A DNA stretch of 64,000 bases, taken from positions 1 to 64,000 of the forward strand of contig JOAA01000031.1 in NCBI GenBank assembly GCA_000720375.1. Reading direction: 5' to 3'. The DNA comes from Rhodococcus rhodnii (GTDB lineage: Bacteria; Actinomycetota; Actinomycetes; Mycobacteriales; Pseudonocardiaceae). The notes under the pieces are model-generated. The model saw only the letters and a list, made by a program, of their open reading frames with translations. It did not search any database and was not told where the DNA came from. Made by a program: the position numbers and the translations under genes. Of this stretch, positions 31,219 to 44,794 are shown one piece after another (the stretch's first letter is position 1; each line of letters starts with the position of its first letter).

Positions 31219-31689
31219 ATGCCCCGCAAGGGACCGGCCCCTAAGCGGCCGCTGATCTCCGACCCGGTCTACAGCTCCCCGCTGGTCACCCAGCTGATCA
31301 ACAAGGTGCTGAAGGACGGCAAGCGGTCCGTGGCCGAGAAGATCGTCTACGGCGCGCTCGAGGGTGCCCGCGAGAAGACGAGCACCGACCCGGTCGTCAC
31401 GCTCAAGCGTGCGCTTGACAACGTCAAGCCGGCCATCGAGGTCAAGCCCCGCCGTGTCGGTGGTGCCACCTACCAGGTGCCGATCGAGGTCAAGCCGGGC
31501 CGCAGCACCACTCTCGCACTTCGCTGGCTGGTCAGCTACGCGCGTAGCAGGCGCGAGAAGACCATGGTCGAGCGCCTCATGAACGAGCTGCTCGACGCGA
31601 GCAACGGTCTCGGGGCGAGCGTCAAGCGCCGCGAGGACACGCACAAGATGGCTGAGTCCAACAAGGCCTTCGCCCACTACCGCTGGTGA
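31219..31689 (+). CDS. rpsG: 30S ribosomal protein S7
   Basis: 156 aa, beginning [17 protein letters not shown] as in other actinobacteria. Primary 16S rRNA 3'-domain binder that nucleates assembly of the head. Tightly linked to rpsL, with fusA 42 bp downstream. Confidence 0.99.
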   Translation: MPRKGPAPKRPLISDPVYSSPLVTQLINKVLKDGKRSVAEKIVYGALEGAREKTSTDPVVTLKRALDNVKPAIEVKPRRVGGATYQVPIEVKPGRSTTLALRWLVSYARSRREKTMVERLMNELLDASNGLGASVKRREDTHKMAESNKAFAHYRW

Positions 31690-31731
31690 TCTAGCCAGCC
31701 CAACGACTCTGCAAGACAGGGGAAGATTCTC

Positions 31732-33831
<2,100 letters not shown>

Positions 33832-33974
33832 CCCCGAAAACCGGAGCACCACACAACGTGTGGGCTCTCCGGGGTTCCCCCGGGGTCCGCACAACCGACC
33901 CTGATGAACCGTCGGGGCGAGGAAAAACTATTCTTCGCCCCTTCGGATAAGAACAAGTCCAGGAGGACAATCCA

Positions 33975-35168
33975 GTGGCGAAGGCGAAGTTCGAGCGGAC
34001 CAAGCCGCACGTCAACATCGGTACCGTCGGTCACATCGACCACGGAAAGACGACGCTTACCGCGGCCATTTCCAAGGTTCTGCACGACAAGTACCCGGAG
34101 TTGAACCCCTTCACGCCGTTCGACGAGATCGACAAGGCGCCGGAGGAGAAGCAGCGCGGTATCACCATCTCGATCGCTCACATCGAGTACCAGACCGAGA
34201 AGCGGCACTACGCGCACGTCGACTGCCCGGGTCACGCTGACTACATCAAGAACATGATCACCGGTGCCGCCCAGATGGACGGCGCGATCCTGGTGGTCGC
34301 CGCGACCGACGGCCCGATGCCGCAGACCAAGGAGCACGTGCTGCTCGCTCGCCAGGTCGGCGTGCCGTACATCGTTGTCGCCCTGAACAAGGCCGACATG
34401 GTGGACGACGAGGAGATCCTCGAGCTCGTCGAGCTGGAGGTCCGCGAGCTGCTGACCGAGTACGAGTTCCCGGGCGACGACCTGCCCGTGGTCCGCGTCT
34501 CGGCGCTGAAGGCCCTCGAGGGTGACCCGGAGTGGGCCGCCAAGCTGCTCGAGCTGCTGGACGCGGTGGACGAGAACATCCCCGAGCCGCAGCGTGAGAC
34601 CGACCGGCCGTTCCTGATGCCGATCGAGGACGTCTTCACGATCACCGGTCGTGGCACCGTCGTCACCGGTCGTATCGAGCGTGGCGTGATCAACGTCAAC
34701 GAAGAGGTCGAGATCCTCGGCATCCGCGAGAAGTCGACCAAGACCACGGTCACCGGCGTCGAGATGTTCCGCAAGCTGCTCGACCAGGGCCAGGCCGGCG
34801 ACAACGTGGGTCTGCTGGTTCGTGGTGTCAAGCGCGAGGACGTCGAGCGCGGCATGGTCGTGGCCAAGCCGGGCACCTCGACCCCGCACACCGAGTTCGA
34901 GGCGCAGGTCTACATCCTGTCCAAGGACGAGGGTGGCCGCCACACGCCGTTCTTCCAGAACTACCGCCCGCAGTTCTACTTCCGTACGACCGACGTGACC
35001 GGCGTCGTGACCCTCCCCGAGGGCACCGAGATGGTCATGCCGGGCGACGACACGAAGATGACCGTCCAGCTGATCCAGCCGATCGTGATGGACGAGGGCA
35101 TGCGGTTCACCATCCGTGAGGGTGGCCGGACCGTGGGCGCCGGTACGCTGACCAAGATCATCAAGTGA
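33975..35168 (+). CDS. tuf: Elongation factor Tu
   Basis: 397 aa. G1 [10 protein letters not shown] at 19-28, G3 DCPGHADY and G4 NKADM are all canonical; domains II and III are complete. Delivers aminoacyl-tRNA to the ribosome. GTG at 33975 preceded by AGGAGGA. The 143-bp gap after fusA may carry its own promoter, as tuf is often transcribed separately. Confidence 0.99.
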   Translation: MAKAKFERTKPHVNIGTVGHIDHGKTTLTAAISKVLHDKYPELNPFTPFDEIDKAPEEKQRGITISIAHIEYQTEKRHYAHVDCPGHADYIKNMITGAAQMDGAILVVAATDGPMPQTKEHVLLARQVGVPYIVVALNKADMVDDEEILELVELEVRELLTEYEFPGDDLPVVRVSALKALEGDPEWAAKLLELLDAVDENIPEPQRETDRPFLMPIEDVFTITGRGTVVTGRIERGVINVNEEVEILGIREKSTKTTVTGVEMFRKLLDQGQAGDNVGLLVRGVKREDVERGMVVAKPGTSTPHTEFEAQVYILSKDEGGRHTPFFQNYRPQFYFRTTDVTGVVTLPEGTEMVMPGDDTKMTVQLIQPIVMDEGMRFTIREGGRTVGAGTLTKIIK

Positions 35169-35172
35169 TCTA

Positions 35173-35294
35173 GGTCCGAATATCGGACCCCGATTTGGAC
35201 GCCGTATTTCGGTATGGCATCCTGTATAAGTTGCTCGTCGTGGGGCGGCCGGGTTTCCTGCCCAAGATAGCGGGATCGCAGGAAACCGGCCGCC
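35173..35294 (+). terminator. Hairpins after tuf
   Basis: GGTCCGA-ata-TCGGACC (35173-35189) directly follows the tuf stop. A larger near-perfect inverted repeat, GGCGGCCGGGTTTCCTGC with its complement GCAGGAAACCGGCCGCC (35244-35261 and 35278-35294), follows. Together they probably end the str operon. A TATAAG box at 35225-35230 between them could serve the S10 operon. Confidence 0.6.
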
Positions 35295-35577
35295 TCCGCG
35301 CGAGGGCAGTGACCTCGATCTTCGGGTGTCGCGGCCGCGAAGGACAAACAAGGGTTATGCCGGAAATTCTGTTGAGCTTCCGGCCGCCCGTCCCACGACG
35401 TCAGGTTCTCCCCGCGAGGACGAAATGACTGTGGGACCGGTCTGTGAAAGTTGGGCGACACGCCCGACCGCGTGGACCGGGAACCATGACTTGTGAACAG
35501 GGAGAGCGGAGCCTCCTCGGCGCCACGGTGCCAAGACGCTCTGACAGGGACATCACGGAAGGAACGGCAAAGCCACC
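35295..35577 (+). promoter_or_regulatory. S10 operon leader region
   Basis: No gene is supported here, although short open frames exist. The leader contains the hairpin motif GGGCGACACGCCCGACC (35453-35469), identical to the rpsL leader element, then a second potential stem with GGACCGG. It ends at the rpsJ ribosome binding site GGAAGGAA. In Gram-negatives L4 autoregulates this operon through its leader; whether this leader does so is unknown. Confidence 0.45.
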
Positions 35578-35883
35578 ATGGCGGGACAGAAGATCCGCAT
35601 CCGGCTCAAGGCCTACGACCACGAGGCGATCGACGCCTCCGCGCGCAAGATCGTCGAGACCGTGACGCGTACCGGCGCTCGGGTCGTTGGGCCAGTGCCG
35701 CTGCCGACCGAGAAGAACGTCTACTGCGTCATCCGCTCGCCGCACAAGTACAAGGACTCGCGCGAGCACTTCGAGATGCGCACGCACAAGCGTCTGATCG
35801 ACATCCTCGACCCGACGCCGAAGACGGTCGACGCGTTGATGCGCATCGACCTGCCGGCCAGCGTCGACGTCAACATCCAGTAA
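35578..35883 (+). CDS. rpsJ: 30S ribosomal protein S10
   Basis: 101 aa ([19 protein letters not shown]...). Component of the 30S head and of NusB-S10 antitermination. First gene of the S10-spc cluster, which continues without a visible terminator to rplO. Confidence 0.99.
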   Translation: MAGQKIRIRLKAYDHEAIDASARKIVETVTRTGARVVGPVPLPTEKNVYCVIRSPHKYKDSREHFEMRTHKRLIDILDPTPKTVDALMRIDLPASVDVNIQ

Positions 35884-35922
35884 GCGCCTGCGCGCGAGAA
35901 ACGCAGCGGAGAGAACGAGACC

Positions 35923-36573
35923 ATGTCTGACAGGCAAGTGAAGGGCATCCTGGGCACCAAGCTCGGCATGACCCAGGTCTTCGACGAGGCGAACCGGGTC
36001 GTCCCGGTGACCGTCGTCCAGGCCGGGCCGAATGTCGTGACCCAGGTACGCACCCAGGACAACGACGGCTACGCCGCGGTCCAGCTGGCCTTCGGGGCCA
36101 TCGACCCGCGCAAGGTGAACAAGCCGGAGACCGGGCACTTCACCAAGGCCGGCGTCACCCCTCGGCGGTTCCTCGCCGAGCTGCGCACCACTGATGCGGA
36201 CTCATACGAGGTCGGCCAGGAGATCACCGCAGAGGTGTTCGAGGCAGGCACCGTCATCGACGTCACCGGCACCAGCAAGGGCAAGGGCACCGCGGGTGTC
36301 ATGAAGCGGCACGGCTTCAAGGGTTTGAGCGCCTCGCACGGTACCCAGCGCAAGCACCGCTCGCCGGGTTCCATCGGTGGGTGCGCCACCCCGGGCCGCG
36401 TGTTCAAGGGCCTGCGGATGGCCGGCCGGATGGGTCACGAGAAGGTGACCACCCAGAACCTGACCGTCCACCGGGTCGACGCCGAGTCCGGCCTCATCCT
36501 GATCAAGGGTGCGGTTCCGGGTCCCAAGGGCGGCCTGGTGTTCCTCAAGAGCGCCGCGAAGGGTGGTGCGTGA
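35923..36573 (+). CDS. rplC: 50S ribosomal protein L3
   Basis: 216 aa beginning [18 protein letters not shown]. Early 23S rRNA assembly protein reaching towards the peptidyl-transferase centre. Typical actinobacterial length. One base separates its stop from the rplD start. Confidence 0.99.
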   Translation: MSDRQVKGILGTKLGMTQVFDEANRVVPVTVVQAGPNVVTQVRTQDNDGYAAVQLAFGAIDPRKVNKPETGHFTKAGVTPRRFLAELRTTDADSYEVGQEITAEVFEAGTVIDVTGTSKGKGTAGVMKRHGFKGLSASHGTQRKHRSPGSIGGCATPGRVFKGLRMAGRMGHEKVTTQNLTVHRVDAESGLILIKGAVPGPKGGLVFLKSAAKGGA

Positions 36574-36574
36574 A

Positions 36575-37258
36575 ATGACCAGCGTTGACGTTCGCACCCC
36601 GGACGGCAAGACCGACGGCTCCGTCGAGCTGCCCGCGGGCATCTTCGACGTGCAGGCGAACATTCCGCTGATGCACCAGGTTGTCGTCGCCCAGGAAGCC
36701 GCCGCGCGGCAGGGCACGCACGACACCAAGACTCGCGGCGAGGTTCGCGGTGGCGGCAAGAAGCCGTACCGCCAGAAGGGCACCGGCCGGGCCCGTCAGG
36801 GTTCGACCCGCGCTCCGCAGTTCGTCGGCGGTGGCACGGTGCACGGCCCGACACCGCGGGACTACAGCCAGCGGACCCCCAAGAAGATGAAGGCTGCCGC
36901 CCTGCGTGGCGCTCTCTCTGACCGGGTTCGCGCGCAGCAGCTGCACGTCGTGTCCTCTTTGGTCACCGGCGAGCAGCCGTCCACCAAGGACGCCCGCAAG
37001 GTGCTCGGCGAGATCACCAGCGCACGCAACGTGCTCGTGGTGCTCACCCGGGGCGACGAGCTGAACCTGCTGTCGGTGCGCAACCTGCCGAACGTGCACG
37101 TGTTGTGGCCGGACCAGTTGAACACCCGCGACGTGCTCTTCGCCGACGACGTGGTGTTCACCAAGGACGCGTACGACGCCTTTGTGGCCGGCCCGATCTC
37201 GGGTCGCTCGGCCAAGGCGACCGCTCGCTCCAGTGAAGTTGAGGAGGAGTCGAAGTGA
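36575..37258 (+). CDS. rplD: 50S ribosomal protein L4
   Basis: 227 aa; ATG at 36575 gives [15 protein letters not shown]. The loop segment [19 protein letters not shown] lines the exit tunnel (macrolide-relevant) and is intact. Its stop overlaps the rplW GTG by 3 bp. Confidence 0.98.
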   Translation: MTSVDVRTPDGKTDGSVELPAGIFDVQANIPLMHQVVVAQEAAARQGTHDTKTRGEVRGGGKKPYRQKGTGRARQGSTRAPQFVGGGTVHGPTPRDYSQRTPKKMKAAALRGALSDRVRAQQLHVVSSLVTGEQPSTKDARKVLGEITSARNVLVVLTRGDELNLLSVRNLPNVHVLWPDQLNTRDVLFADDVVFTKDAYDAFVAGPISGRSAKATARSSEVEEESK

Positions 37259-37554
37259 TTCCCGACCCCCGCGACATCCTGCGCGCGCCGGTCATCTCCG
37301 AGAAGTCCTACGGCCTTCTCGAGGAGAACAAGTACACCTTCCTGGTCCACCCGGACGCCAACAAGACCGCCATCAAGATCGCGGTGGAGAAGGTGTTCGG
37401 CGTCAAGGTGATCAGCGTGAACACGCTGAACCGGCAGGGCAAGCGCAAGCGCACCCGCACTGGTTTCGGCAAGCGCAAGGACACCAAGCGCGCCATCGTG
37501 ACGTTGTCCGCTGACTCGAAGCCGATCGAGATCTTCGGCGGCCCGGCCGCCTAA
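37255..37554 (+). CDS. rplW: 50S ribosomal protein L23
   Basis: 99 aa from GTG 37255, overlapping rplD. Located at the tunnel exit, where trigger factor and SRP dock. [20 protein letters not shown] is the family N-terminus. Confidence 0.98.
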   Translation: MIPDPRDILRAPVISEKSYGLLEENKYTFLVHPDANKTAIKIAVEKVFGVKVISVNTLNRQGKRKRTRTGFGKRKDTKRAIVTLSADSKPIEIFGGPAA

Positions 37555-37575
37555 GGGAACGAGGAACTCGCAGAG

Positions 37576-38409
37576 ATGGGCATTCGCAAGTACAAGCCGA
37601 CGACGCCGGGCCGTCGTGGCTCCAGTGTCTCGGACTTCGCCGAGATCACCCGTGATCACCCGGAGAAGTCGCTGGTCCGGCCGCTGAACAAGAAGGGCGG
37701 CCGCAACGCGCACGGCAAGATCACCACCCGGCACAAGGGTGGCGGTCACAAGCGTGCGTACCGGCTGATCGACTTCCGTCGCAACGACAAGGACGGCATC
37801 CCGGCCAAGGTCGCGCACATCGAGTACGACCCCAACCGGACCGCGCGCATCGCGCTGCTGCACTACGCGGACGGCGAGAAGCGCTACATCATCGCGCCGG
37901 ACAAGCTGCGTCAGGGCGACCCGATCGAGAACGGCCCCAAGGCCGACATCAAGCCGGGTAACAACCTGCCGCTGCGCAACATCCCGGTCGGCACCGTGGT
38001 GCACGCCATCGAGCTGCGTCCCGGCGGCGGCGCCAAGATCGCCCGGTCCGCAGGCGCCAGCGTTCAGCTGGTCGCTCGCGAGGGCTCGCTGGCGCAGCTG
38101 CGGATGCCCTCGGGCGAAATCCGCAACGTCGACGTCCGCTGCCGCGCCACCGTCGGTGCGGTCGGCAACGCCGAGCAGTCCAACATCAACTGGGGCAAGG
38201 CAGGCCGGATGCGGTGGAAGGGCAAGCGCCCGACCGTCCGTGGTGTCGCCATGAACCCGGTCGACCACCCGCACGGTGGTGGTGAGGGCAAGACCTCCGG
38301 TGGTCGCCACCCGGTGAACCCGGCCGGTAAGCCCGAAGGCCGTACTCGTCGCCGCAAAGCGAGCGACCGGATGATCGTCCGTCGCCGCAAGACCGGCAAG
38401 AAGCGCTGA
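37576..38409 (+). CDS. rplB: 50S ribosomal protein L2
   Basis: 277 aa. Needed for subunit association and peptidyl transferase. The conserved C-terminal [13 protein letters not shown], with its functional His, is present. Confidence 0.99.
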   Translation: MGIRKYKPTTPGRRGSSVSDFAEITRDHPEKSLVRPLNKKGGRNAHGKITTRHKGGGHKRAYRLIDFRRNDKDGIPAKVAHIEYDPNRTARIALLHYADGEKRYIIAPDKLRQGDPIENGPKADIKPGNNLPLRNIPVGTVVHAIELRPGGGAKIARSAGASVQLVAREGSLAQLRMPSGEIRNVDVRCRATVGAVGNAEQSNINWGKAGRMRWKGKRPTVRGVAMNPVDHPHGGGEGKTSGGRHPVNPAGKPEGRTRRRKASDRMIVRRRKTGKKR

Positions 38410-38427
38410 GCAGGAAGGGAGTGAACC

Positions 38428-38709
38428 ATGCCGCGTAGCCTGAAAAAGGGCCCGTTCGTTGACGACCACCTGCTCAAGAAGGTGGACGCGCTGAACGAGT
38501 CCGGCAAGAAGACCGTCATCAAGACGTGGTCCCGCCGGTCCACGATCATCCCGGACATGTTGGGTCACACCATCGCCGTCCACGATGGTCGCAAGCACGT
38601 CCCGGTCTTCATCTCGGAGGCCATGGTCGGGCACAAGCTGGGCGAGTTCGCCCCGACCCGGACCTTCAAGGGCCACATCAAGGACGACCGGAAGTCCCGC
38701 CGCCGCTGA
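38428..38709 (+). CDS. rpsS: 30S ribosomal protein S19
   Basis: 93 aa ([18 protein letters not shown]...). Head protein in contact with S13. RBS AGGAAGGGAG is 8 nt upstream. Confidence 0.99.
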   Translation: MPRSLKKGPFVDDHLLKKVDALNESGKKTVIKTWSRRSTIIPDMLGHTIAVHDGRKHVPVFISEAMVGHKLGEFAPTRTFKGHIKDDRKSRRR

Positions 38710-38749
38710 GCGGCGCGCCTAGACACGAACCAGCAAGGGGTAAGCAGCG

Positions 38750-39190
38750 ATGAACGCCCGTGACGAAGCCGCGGTGGAGGAGCTTCCTACCGCCGTGGCT
38801 CGGGCTCGCTACGTGCGCACCACGCCGATGAAGGCACGCCGCGTCGTCGAGCTCATCAAGGGACGTAACGCCAGCGAGGCCCTGGCCGTGCTCCAGTTCG
38901 CGCCGCAGGCCGCCAGCGGTCCGGTTGCGAAGGTGCTCGCCAGCGCCATGGCAAACGCCGAGAACAACCTGAGCCTCGACCCGGAGACGCTCTGGGTGAG
39001 CAAGGCGTATGTGGACGAGGGTCCGACGCTCAAGCGGTTCCGTCCGCGTGCGCAGGGCCGTGCGTACCGCATCCGCAAGCGCACCAGCCACATCACGGTC
39101 GAGGTCGTATCGCGTCCGAAGCCCGAAGCCGCTCGCAAGCCGGGCCGCAAGGCCGCGAAGAAGACCAGTGAGAAGGGAAGTGCCAGCTAG
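38750..39190 (+). CDS. rplV: 50S ribosomal protein L22
   Basis: 146 aa, with the tunnel-lining beta-hairpin ending [20 protein letters not shown] (macrolide-relevant loop intact). N- and C-terminal extensions, the latter Lys/Ala-rich, are usual in this order. Its last base is the first base of the rpsC start. Confidence 0.98.
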   Translation: MNARDEAAVEELPTAVARARYVRTTPMKARRVVELIKGRNASEALAVLQFAPQAASGPVAKVLASAMANAENNLSLDPETLWVSKAYVDEGPTLKRFRPRAQGRAYRIRKRTSHITVEVVSRPKPEAARKPGRKAAKKTSEKGSAS

Positions 39191-40020
39191 TGGGTCAGAA
39201 GATCAACCCGCACGGCTTCCGCCTGGGTATCACCACTGACTGGAAGTCCCGCTGGTACGCGGACAAGCAGTACGCGGAGTACGTGGCGGAAGACGTCAAG
39301 ATCCGGAAGCTGCTGTCCAAGGGCATGGAGCGCGCCGGCATCTCCAAGGTGGAGATCGAGCGGACCCGTGACCGCGTCCGGGTGGACATCCACACCGCGC
39401 GTCCGGGCATCGTCATCGGCCGTCGTGGTGCCGAAGCGGACCGCATCCGCGGTGAGCTCGAGAAGCTGACGCGCAAGCAGGTCCAGCTGAACATCCTCGA
39501 GGTGAAGAACCCCGAGTCGGACGCTCAGCTGGTCGCGCAGGCAGTCGCCGAGCAATTGAGCAACCGTGTTGCCTTCCGGCGCGCGATGCGTAAGGCCATC
39601 CAGTCGGCCATGCGCTCGCCGCAGGTCAAGGGCATCCGGGTGCAGTGCGGTGGCCGTCTCGGCGGTGCCGAGATGTCCCGCTCGGAGCACTACCGCGAGG
39701 GTCGGGTCCCGCTGCACACGCTGCGCGCGGACATCGACTACGGCTTCTTCGAGGCCCGCACCACCTTCGGCCGCATCGGCGTGAAGGTCTGGATCTACAA
39801 GGGTGACGTCGTCGGCGGCCGCCGCCAGCACGACGCCGCTCAGCAAGCCACGCAGGAGCGCGCTCCGCGTCGCGACCGTCCGAACCGGGCTCGTCGCTCC
39901 GGTGCCACCGGCACCACCGCGACCAGCACCGAGGCCGGGCGCGCCGCCGCGGAAGCCGCGCAGGCTCCGGCTGAGTCCGCTCCGGCGGCTCCCGAGGCCA
40001 CGGCAAACGGGGAGGGCTGA
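39190..40020 (+). CDS. rpsC: 30S ribosomal protein S3
   Basis: 276 aa from GTG 39190, sharing one base with the rplV stop. KH domain ([15 protein letters not shown]) followed by the S3 C-terminal domain. The ~55-residue Ala/Arg/Pro-rich tail is a common actinobacterial extension. Confidence 0.98.
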   Translation: MGQKINPHGFRLGITTDWKSRWYADKQYAEYVAEDVKIRKLLSKGMERAGISKVEIERTRDRVRVDIHTARPGIVIGRRGAEADRIRGELEKLTRKQVQLNILEVKNPESDAQLVAQAVAEQLSNRVAFRRAMRKAIQSAMRSPQVKGIRVQCGGRLGGAEMSRSEHYREGRVPLHTLRADIDYGFFEARTTFGRIGVKVWIYKGDVVGGRRQHDAAQQATQERAPRRDRPNRARRSGATGTTATSTEAGRAAAEAAQAPAESAPAAPEATANGEG

Positions 40021-40023
40021 GCA

Positions 40024-40443
40024 GTGCTCATCCCACGCAAGGTCAAGCACCGCAAGCAGCACTCGCCGAAGCGCCACGGCGCCGCCAAGGGTGGCACCAA
40101 GGTCAACTTCGGGGAGTACGGCATCCAGGCGCTCGAGCCTTCGTACGTGACGAACCGGCAGATCGAGTCCGCGCGTATCGCCATCAACCGGCACATCCGC
40201 CGTGGTGGCAAGGTGTGGATCCCGATCTTCCCGGACCGTCCGCTGACCAAGAAGCCCGCCGAGACCCGGATGGGTTCCGGTAAGGGTTCGCCCGAGTACT
40301 GGGTGGTCAACGTCAAGCCGGGTCGCGTGCTGTTCGAGATGAGCTTCCCGAACGAGGCCGTGGCGCGTGAGGCACTGCGCCGTGCGATCCACAAGCTGCC
40401 GATGAAGTGCCGCATCGTGACGCGTGAAGGTGGTGACTTCTGA
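40024..40443 (+). CDS. rplP: 50S ribosomal protein L16
   Basis: 139 aa from GTG 40024 ([17 protein letters not shown]). Organises the A-site region of the 50S subunit. Its stop overlaps the rpmC ATG by one base (TGATG). Confidence 0.98.
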   Translation: MLIPRKVKHRKQHSPKRHGAAKGGTKVNFGEYGIQALEPSYVTNRQIESARIAINRHIRRGGKVWIPIFPDRPLTKKPAETRMGSGKGSPEYWVVNVKPGRVLFEMSFPNEAVAREALRRAIHKLPMKCRIVTREGGDF

Positions 40444-40691
40444 TGGCCGCTGGAGTGACCGCGACTGAGATGCGTGAGCTGACCGAGGAGGAGCTGGTGC
40501 TCCGCCTGCGGGAGGCCAAGGAGGAGCTGTTCAACCTCCGGTTCCAGATGGCCACCGGCCAGCTGGACAACAACCGTCGGCTGCGTACGGTCCGGCGGGA
40601 CATCGCCAAGATCTACACAGTGATGCGGGAGCGCGAACTGGGCTTGTCGGCTTCCCCTGACGAGACCACAGCGAACGAAGGTGCCGCATGA
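40443..40691 (+). CDS. rpmC: 50S ribosomal protein L29
   Basis: 82 aa. Two-helix protein next to L23 at the tunnel exit. Family core [29 protein letters not shown] overlap with rpsQ. Confidence 0.97.
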   Translation: MAAGVTATEMRELTEEELVLRLREAKEELFNLRFQMATGQLDNNRRLRTVRRDIAKIYTVMRERELGLSASPDETTANEGAA

Positions 40692-40972
40692 CCGAGCCAA
40701 CGACGACGGAGAACACGGAGGCCCGTGGCCGCCGCAAGGTGCGTGAGGGCTACGTCGTCTCCGACAAGATGAACAAGACCATCGTGGTCCAGCTCGAGGA
40801 CCGCAAGAAGCACGCCTTGTACGGCAAGGTCATGCGGACCACCACGAAGGTCAAGGCGCACGACGAGGAGAACACCGCCGGTGTCGGCGACCGTGTTCTG
40901 CTCATGGAGACTCGTCCGCTGTCGGCGACCAAGCGCTGGCGGCTCGTCGAGATTCTCGAGAAGGCCAAGTAA
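40688..40972 (+). CDS. rpsQ: 30S ribosomal protein S17
   Basis: 94 aa OB-fold protein ([22 protein letters not shown] at the core start). Primary binder of the 16S 5' domain. The start lies within the rpmC stop. Confidence 0.98.
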   Translation: MTEPTTTENTEARGRRKVREGYVVSDKMNKTIVVQLEDRKKHALYGKVMRTTTKVKAHDEENTAGVGDRVLLMETRPLSATKRWRLVEILEKAK

Positions 40973-41037
40973 GAGACTGATTGACCGCGCGTGTCAGGTC
41001 GGAAATCTGCCACGCCACAACGGGTCAGGGAGAGACA

Positions 41038-41406
41038 GTGATCCAGCAGGAGTCGCGGCTGCGCGTCGCCGACAACACCGGTGCGAAGGAGATCCTTTGC
41101 ATCCGCGTGCTCGGCGGTTCGGGTCGGCGCTACGCGGGCATCGGCGACATCATCGTCGCCACCGTGAAGGACGCCATCCCGGGTGCCGGCGTGAAAAAGG
41201 GTGACGTCGTCAAGGCCGTCATCGTGCGCACCGCCAAGGAGCGTCGTCGTCCGGACGGTTCGTACATCCGGTTCGACGAGAACGCCGCGGTGCTCATCAA
41301 GAACGACACCGAGCCGCGTGGTACCCGCATCTTCGGCCCGGTCGGCCGTGAGCTGCGGGACAAGAAGTTCATGAAGATCATTTCGTTGGCGCCGGAGGTG
41401 CTCTAG
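41038..41406 (+). CDS. rplN: 50S ribosomal protein L14
   Basis: 122 aa from GTG 41038 ([18 protein letters not shown]), the exact family length. An upstream in-frame start would add a non-conserved leader. Forms an intersubunit bridge. RBS GGGAGAG precedes it. Confidence 0.98.
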   Translation: MIQQESRLRVADNTGAKEILCIRVLGGSGRRYAGIGDIIVATVKDAIPGAGVKKGDVVKAVIVRTAKERRRPDGSYIRFDENAAVLIKNDTEPRGTRIFGPVGRELRDKKFMKIISLAPEVL

Positions 41407-41408
41407 TC

Positions 41409-41726
41409 ATGAAGGTGAAGAAGGGCGACACGGTCGTCGTCATCGCCGGCAAGGACAAGGGTGCCAAGGGCAAGGTCATCCAGGCCTACCCGAAGGACAA
41501 CAAGGTCCTGGTCGAGGGCGTCAACCGGATCAAGAAGCACACCAAGATCACTCAGACCCAGCGTGGCGCGCAGTCCGGCGGGATCGTGACCCAGGAGGCC
41601 CCGATCCACGTCTCCAACGTCATGGTCGTCGCCGACGGCAAGGCCGTCCGCGTCGGGTACGAGACCAACGACGAGGGCCGCAAGGTTCGCGTGGCCCGCG
41701 GCAAGGGCAACGGGAAGGAGATCTGA
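41409..41726 (+). CDS. rplX: 50S ribosomal protein L24
   Basis: 105 aa with the KOW motif [20 protein letters not shown]. Initiates 50S assembly. Two bases separate it from rplN and two from rplE. Confidence 0.98.
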   Translation: MKVKKGDTVVVIAGKDKGAKGKVIQAYPKDNKVLVEGVNRIKKHTKITQTQRGAQSGGIVTQEAPIHVSNVMVVADGKAVRVGYETNDEGRKVRVARGKGNGKEI

Positions 41727-41728
41727 TC

Positions 41729-42295
41729 ATGACTACGGCTGAGAAGACGACCATCCCGCGGCTCAAGGCCCGCTACCGCAGCGAGATCGCCCCGGCGATG
41801 CACAAGGACTTCTCCTACGAGAACGTCATGCAGATCCCGGGCGTCGTGAAGATCGTCGTGAACATGGGTGTCGGCGACGCCGCCCGCGACGGCAAGCTGA
41901 TCGAGGGCGCGGTCCGCGACCTGGCCACCATCACCGGCCAGCGTCCCGAGGTCCGCAAGGCCCGCAAGTCCATCGCGCAGTTCAAGCTGCGTGAGGGCAT
42001 GCCGATCGGCGCGCGTTGCACGCTGCGTGGCGACCGGATGTGGGAGTTCCTCGACCGTCTGCTGACGATCGCCCTCCCGCGTATCCGTGACTTCCGTGGC
42101 CTGTCGCCCAAGCAGTTCGACGGCAACGGCAACTACACGTTCGGTCTGAACGAGCAGTCGATGTTCCACGAGATCGACCCCGACTCGATCGACCGCCAGC
42201 GCGGCATGGACATCACCATCGTGACCACCGCGACGAACGACGACGAGGGCCGGGCGCTGCTCAAGCACCTTGGCTTCCCGTTCAAGGAGAACTGA
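41729..42295 (+). CDS. rplE: 50S ribosomal protein L5
   Basis: 188 aa. Binds 5S rRNA and contacts the P-site tRNA. Conserved NMGVGDA and the C-terminal [10 protein letters not shown] are present. Confidence 0.98.
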   Translation: MTTAEKTTIPRLKARYRSEIAPAMHKDFSYENVMQIPGVVKIVVNMGVGDAARDGKLIEGAVRDLATITGQRPEVRKARKSIAQFKLREGMPIGARCTLRGDRMWEFLDRLLTIALPRIRDFRGLSPKQFDGNGNYTFGLNEQSMFHEIDPDSIDRQRGMDITIVTTATNDDEGRALLKHLGFPFKEN

Positions 42296-42299
42296 GCCG

Positions 42300-42485
42300 A
42301 TGGCCAAGAAGGCGTTGATCCACAAGGCCGCGCAGAAGCCGAAGTTCAAGGTGCGTGCCTACACCCGTTGCCAGCGCTGCGGGCGTCCGCACTCCGTGTT
42401 CCGCAAGTTCGGCCTGTGCCGTGTCTGCCTGCGGGAGATGGCGCACCGCGGTGAGCTGCCCGGCGTGAGCAAGTCCAGCTGGTAA
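42300..42485 (+). CDS. rpsN: 30S ribosomal protein S14, zinc-binding short form
   Basis: 61 aa with CQRC and CRVC zinc-knuckle pairs, i.e. the C+ (type Z) form normally encoded in the spc operon. A zinc-free paralogue, if present, would be elsewhere. ATG 42300 chosen for family length. Confidence 0.98.
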   Translation: MAKKALIHKAAQKPKFKVRAYTRCQRCGRPHSVFRKFGLCRVCLREMAHRGELPGVSKSSW

Positions 42486-42565
42486 AGGCGAACCCGCCTC
42501 TACCTCCCACATCACCGCAGGCCCCGTGCGAGGGGAACCACGGTGAGAAAGGTTGACAGGTCACC

Positions 42566-42964
42566 ATGACGATGACCGACCCGATCGCAGACTTCCTGAC
42601 CCGTCTGCGCAACGCCAACTCGGCGTACCACGACGAGGTCGTGCTGCCCCACTCGAAGCTCAAGCAGAACATCGCGGAGATCCTCAAGCGTGAGGGCTAC
42701 ATCGCGAGCTACCGCACCGAGCAGGGTGAGAAGAGCAAGCTCCTTGTGGTCGAGCTGAAGTACGGCCCGAACCGTGAGCGCAGCATCGCAGGCCTCCGCC
42801 GGATCTCGAAGCCGGGCCTGCGGGTGTACGCGAAGTCGACAAACCTTCCGAAGGTCCTCGGCGGCCTCGGCGTGGCGATCATCTCCACGTCGACCGGCCT
42901 GGTGACCGACCGGCAGGCCAACAAGCAGGGTGTGGGCGGGGAAGTCCTCGCCTACGTCTGGTGA
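42566..42964 (+). CDS. rpsH: 30S ribosomal protein S8
   Basis: 132 aa ([18 protein letters not shown]; an ATG two codons later is also possible). Central-domain 16S binder and, in other bacteria, the spc operon autoregulator. C-terminal GGEVLAYVW is typical. Confidence 0.98.
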   Translation: MTMTDPIADFLTRLRNANSAYHDEVVLPHSKLKQNIAEILKREGYIASYRTEQGEKSKLLVVELKYGPNRERSIAGLRRISKPGLRVYAKSTNLPKVLGGLGVAIISTSTGLVTDRQANKQGVGGEVLAYVW

Positions 42965-42982
42965 CGAAGGGGAGGAGAAGGC

Positions 42983-43522
42983 ATGTCCCGCATCGGAAAG
43001 CTGCCGATCACCGTCCCCTCCGGGGTTGACGTCCAGATCGAAGGTCAGACGGTCAACGTCAAGGGGCCGAAGGGCGCCCTGACGCACACCATCGCTGAGC
43101 CGATCAAGCTCGAGCGCGCCGAGGACGGCACGCTGGAGGTCAAGCGGCCCAACGACGAGCGCCAGAACCGGGCCCTGCACGGCCTGACCCGGACGCTCGT
43201 GAACAACCTCGTCATCGGTGTGACCGCCGGTTACGAGAAGAAGCTGGAGATCCACGGCGTCGGTTACCGTGTGCAGCTCAAGGGTTCCGACCTGGAGTTC
43301 GCGCTCGGCTACAGCCACCCGATCAAGGTGGAGGCGCCGAAGGGGATCACCTTCACGGTCGAGACCCCGACGCGGTTCTCGGTCAGTGGCATCGACAAGC
43401 AGCTCGTCGGTGAGGTCGCGGCCAACATCCGCAAGCTGCGCAAGCCCGACCCGTACAAGGGCAAGGGCGTCCGCTACGCGGGCGAGAAGATCCGCCGCAA
43501 GGTCGGAAAGACGGGTAAGTGA
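42983..43522 (+). CDS. rplF: 50S ribosomal protein L6
   Basis: 179 aa ([17 protein letters not shown]). Two repeated alpha/beta domains; near the factor-binding site. RBS AAGGGGAGGAGAAGG is strong. Confidence 0.99.
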   Translation: MSRIGKLPITVPSGVDVQIEGQTVNVKGPKGALTHTIAEPIKLERAEDGTLEVKRPNDERQNRALHGLTRTLVNNLVIGVTAGYEKKLEIHGVGYRVQLKGSDLEFALGYSHPIKVEAPKGITFTVETPTRFSVSGIDKQLVGEVAANIRKLRKPDPYKGKGVRYAGEKIRRKVGKTGK

Positions 43523-43523
43523 C

Positions 43524-43925
43524 ATGAGCGAAGCGACAGTTACCAAACGCAAGCCGGTGGGCAAGGACATCTCCACCCGCCGCCGGGTGGCCCGCACGCG
43601 CCGTCACTTCCGGCTCCGCAAGAAGATCAGCGGCACGCCGGCTCGTCCGCGCCTGGTCGTCAACCGGTCCTCGCGGCACATCGCCGTGCAGCTGATCGAC
43701 GACCTGGCCGGTGTCACCATCGCCGCGGCGACCTCCTTCGAGGCCGACGTGCGTGCGCTGGACGGCGACAAGAAGGCAAAGGCCGCCAAGGTCGGCCAGC
43801 TGATCGCGGCCCGCGCCAAGGACAAGGGCGTCGACAAGGTCGTGTTCGACCGGGGTGGCTACGACTACCACGGCCGGATCGCGGCGCTCGCCGACGCGGC
43901 CCGTGAGGCGGGGCTGGAGTTCTGA
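43524..43925 (+). CDS. rplR: 50S ribosomal protein L18
   Basis: 133 aa from ATG 43524, 1 bp after the rplF stop. Binds 5S rRNA. Family core [20 protein letters not shown] and C-terminal [17 protein letters not shown]. Confidence 0.98.
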   Translation: MSEATVTKRKPVGKDISTRRRVARTRRHFRLRKKISGTPARPRLVVNRSSRHIAVQLIDDLAGVTIAAATSFEADVRALDGDKKAKAAKVGQLIAARAKDKGVDKVVFDRGGYDYHGRIAALADAAREAGLEF

Positions 43926-43965
43926 TGAACACCCGCGAAGCAATCGAGAACGGAAGGAACGCCTG

Positions 43966-44607
43966 ATGCCGGGACGTACACGGCAGGGTGGCGGCTTTGG
44001 CGGTCAGGGCGGCCAGGGCGGCAACGACCGCGGTGACCGCCGGGACCGCAGGGACCGCCGCGACGGTGGCCGTGGCGGAGCGGCCCAGGAGAAGACCCCG
44101 CACCTCGAGCGCGTGGTCGCCATCAACCGCGTCGCCAAGGTCGTGAAGGGTGGTCGTCGCTTCAGCTTCACCGCCCTCGTTGTTGTGGGTGACGGCGACG
44201 GTCAGGTCGGCGTCGGCTACGGCAAGGCGAAGGAGGTGCCCGCCGCGATCGCCAAGGGTGTGGAAGAGGCCAAGAAGAACTTCTTCCGCGTGCCCCGGAT
44301 CGCCGGCACCATCCCGCACCCCGTGCAGGGTGAGGACGCCGCCGGCGTCGTGCTCCTGCGTCCGGCCAGCGCCGGTACCGGTGTCATCGCCGGTGGCCCG
44401 GTGCGTGCCGTGCTGGAGTGCGCGGGCGTCCACGATGTGCTGTCGAAGTCGCTGGGTAGCGACAACGCCATCAACATCGTGCACGCGACCGTCGCCGCGC
44501 TGAAGGGCCTGCAGCGTCCGGAGGAGGTGGCCGCCCGCCGCGGTCTGCCGCTCGAGGACGTCGCCCCCGCCGCCATGCTGCGTGCGCGCGCACAGGCTGG
44601 AGCGTGA
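43966..44607 (+). CDS. rpsE: 30S ribosomal protein S5
   Basis: 213 aa from ATG 43966. A Gly- and Arg/Asp-rich N-terminal extension ([21 protein letters not shown]) precedes the conserved [19 protein letters not shown] core. Such extensions are common in actinobacteria. Decoding-fidelity protein with helicase-like role at the mRNA entry. Confidence 0.98.
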   Translation: MPGRTRQGGGFGGQGGQGGNDRGDRRDRRDRRDGGRGGAAQEKTPHLERVVAINRVAKVVKGGRRFSFTALVVVGDGDGQVGVGYGKAKEVPAAIAKGVEEAKKNFFRVPRIAGTIPHPVQGEDAAGVVLLRPASAGTGVIAGGPVRAVLECAGVHDVLSKSLGSDNAINIVHATVAALKGLQRPEEVAARRGLPLEDVAPAAMLRARAQAGA

Positions 44608-44608
44608 C

Positions 44609-44794
44609 ATGGCGAAGCTGCAGATCACCCAGGTCAAGAGCAAGATCGGCACCAAGCACAACCACCGCGAGTCGTTGCGCACCCTCGGGCTGCGCAAGAT
44701 CCGCCAGAGCGTGGTGCGTGACGACACCCCCGAGGTCCGCGGCCTGGTTCACACGGTCCGTCACCTCGTGGTCGTCGAGGAGGTCAACGACTGA
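44609..44794 (+). CDS. rpmD: 50S ribosomal protein L30
   Basis: 61 aa, usual size ([20 protein letters not shown]). Starts 1 bp after rpsE and overlaps rplO by one base. Confidence 0.98.
   Translation: MAKLQITQVKSKIGTKHNHRESLRTLGLRKIRQSVVRDDTPEVRGLVHTVRHLVVVEEVND

Noticed and set aside
35195..35428. A 77-aa frame in the tuf-rpsJ gap
   Set aside because: It runs through the long terminator inverted repeat and has no ribosome binding site or codon bias.
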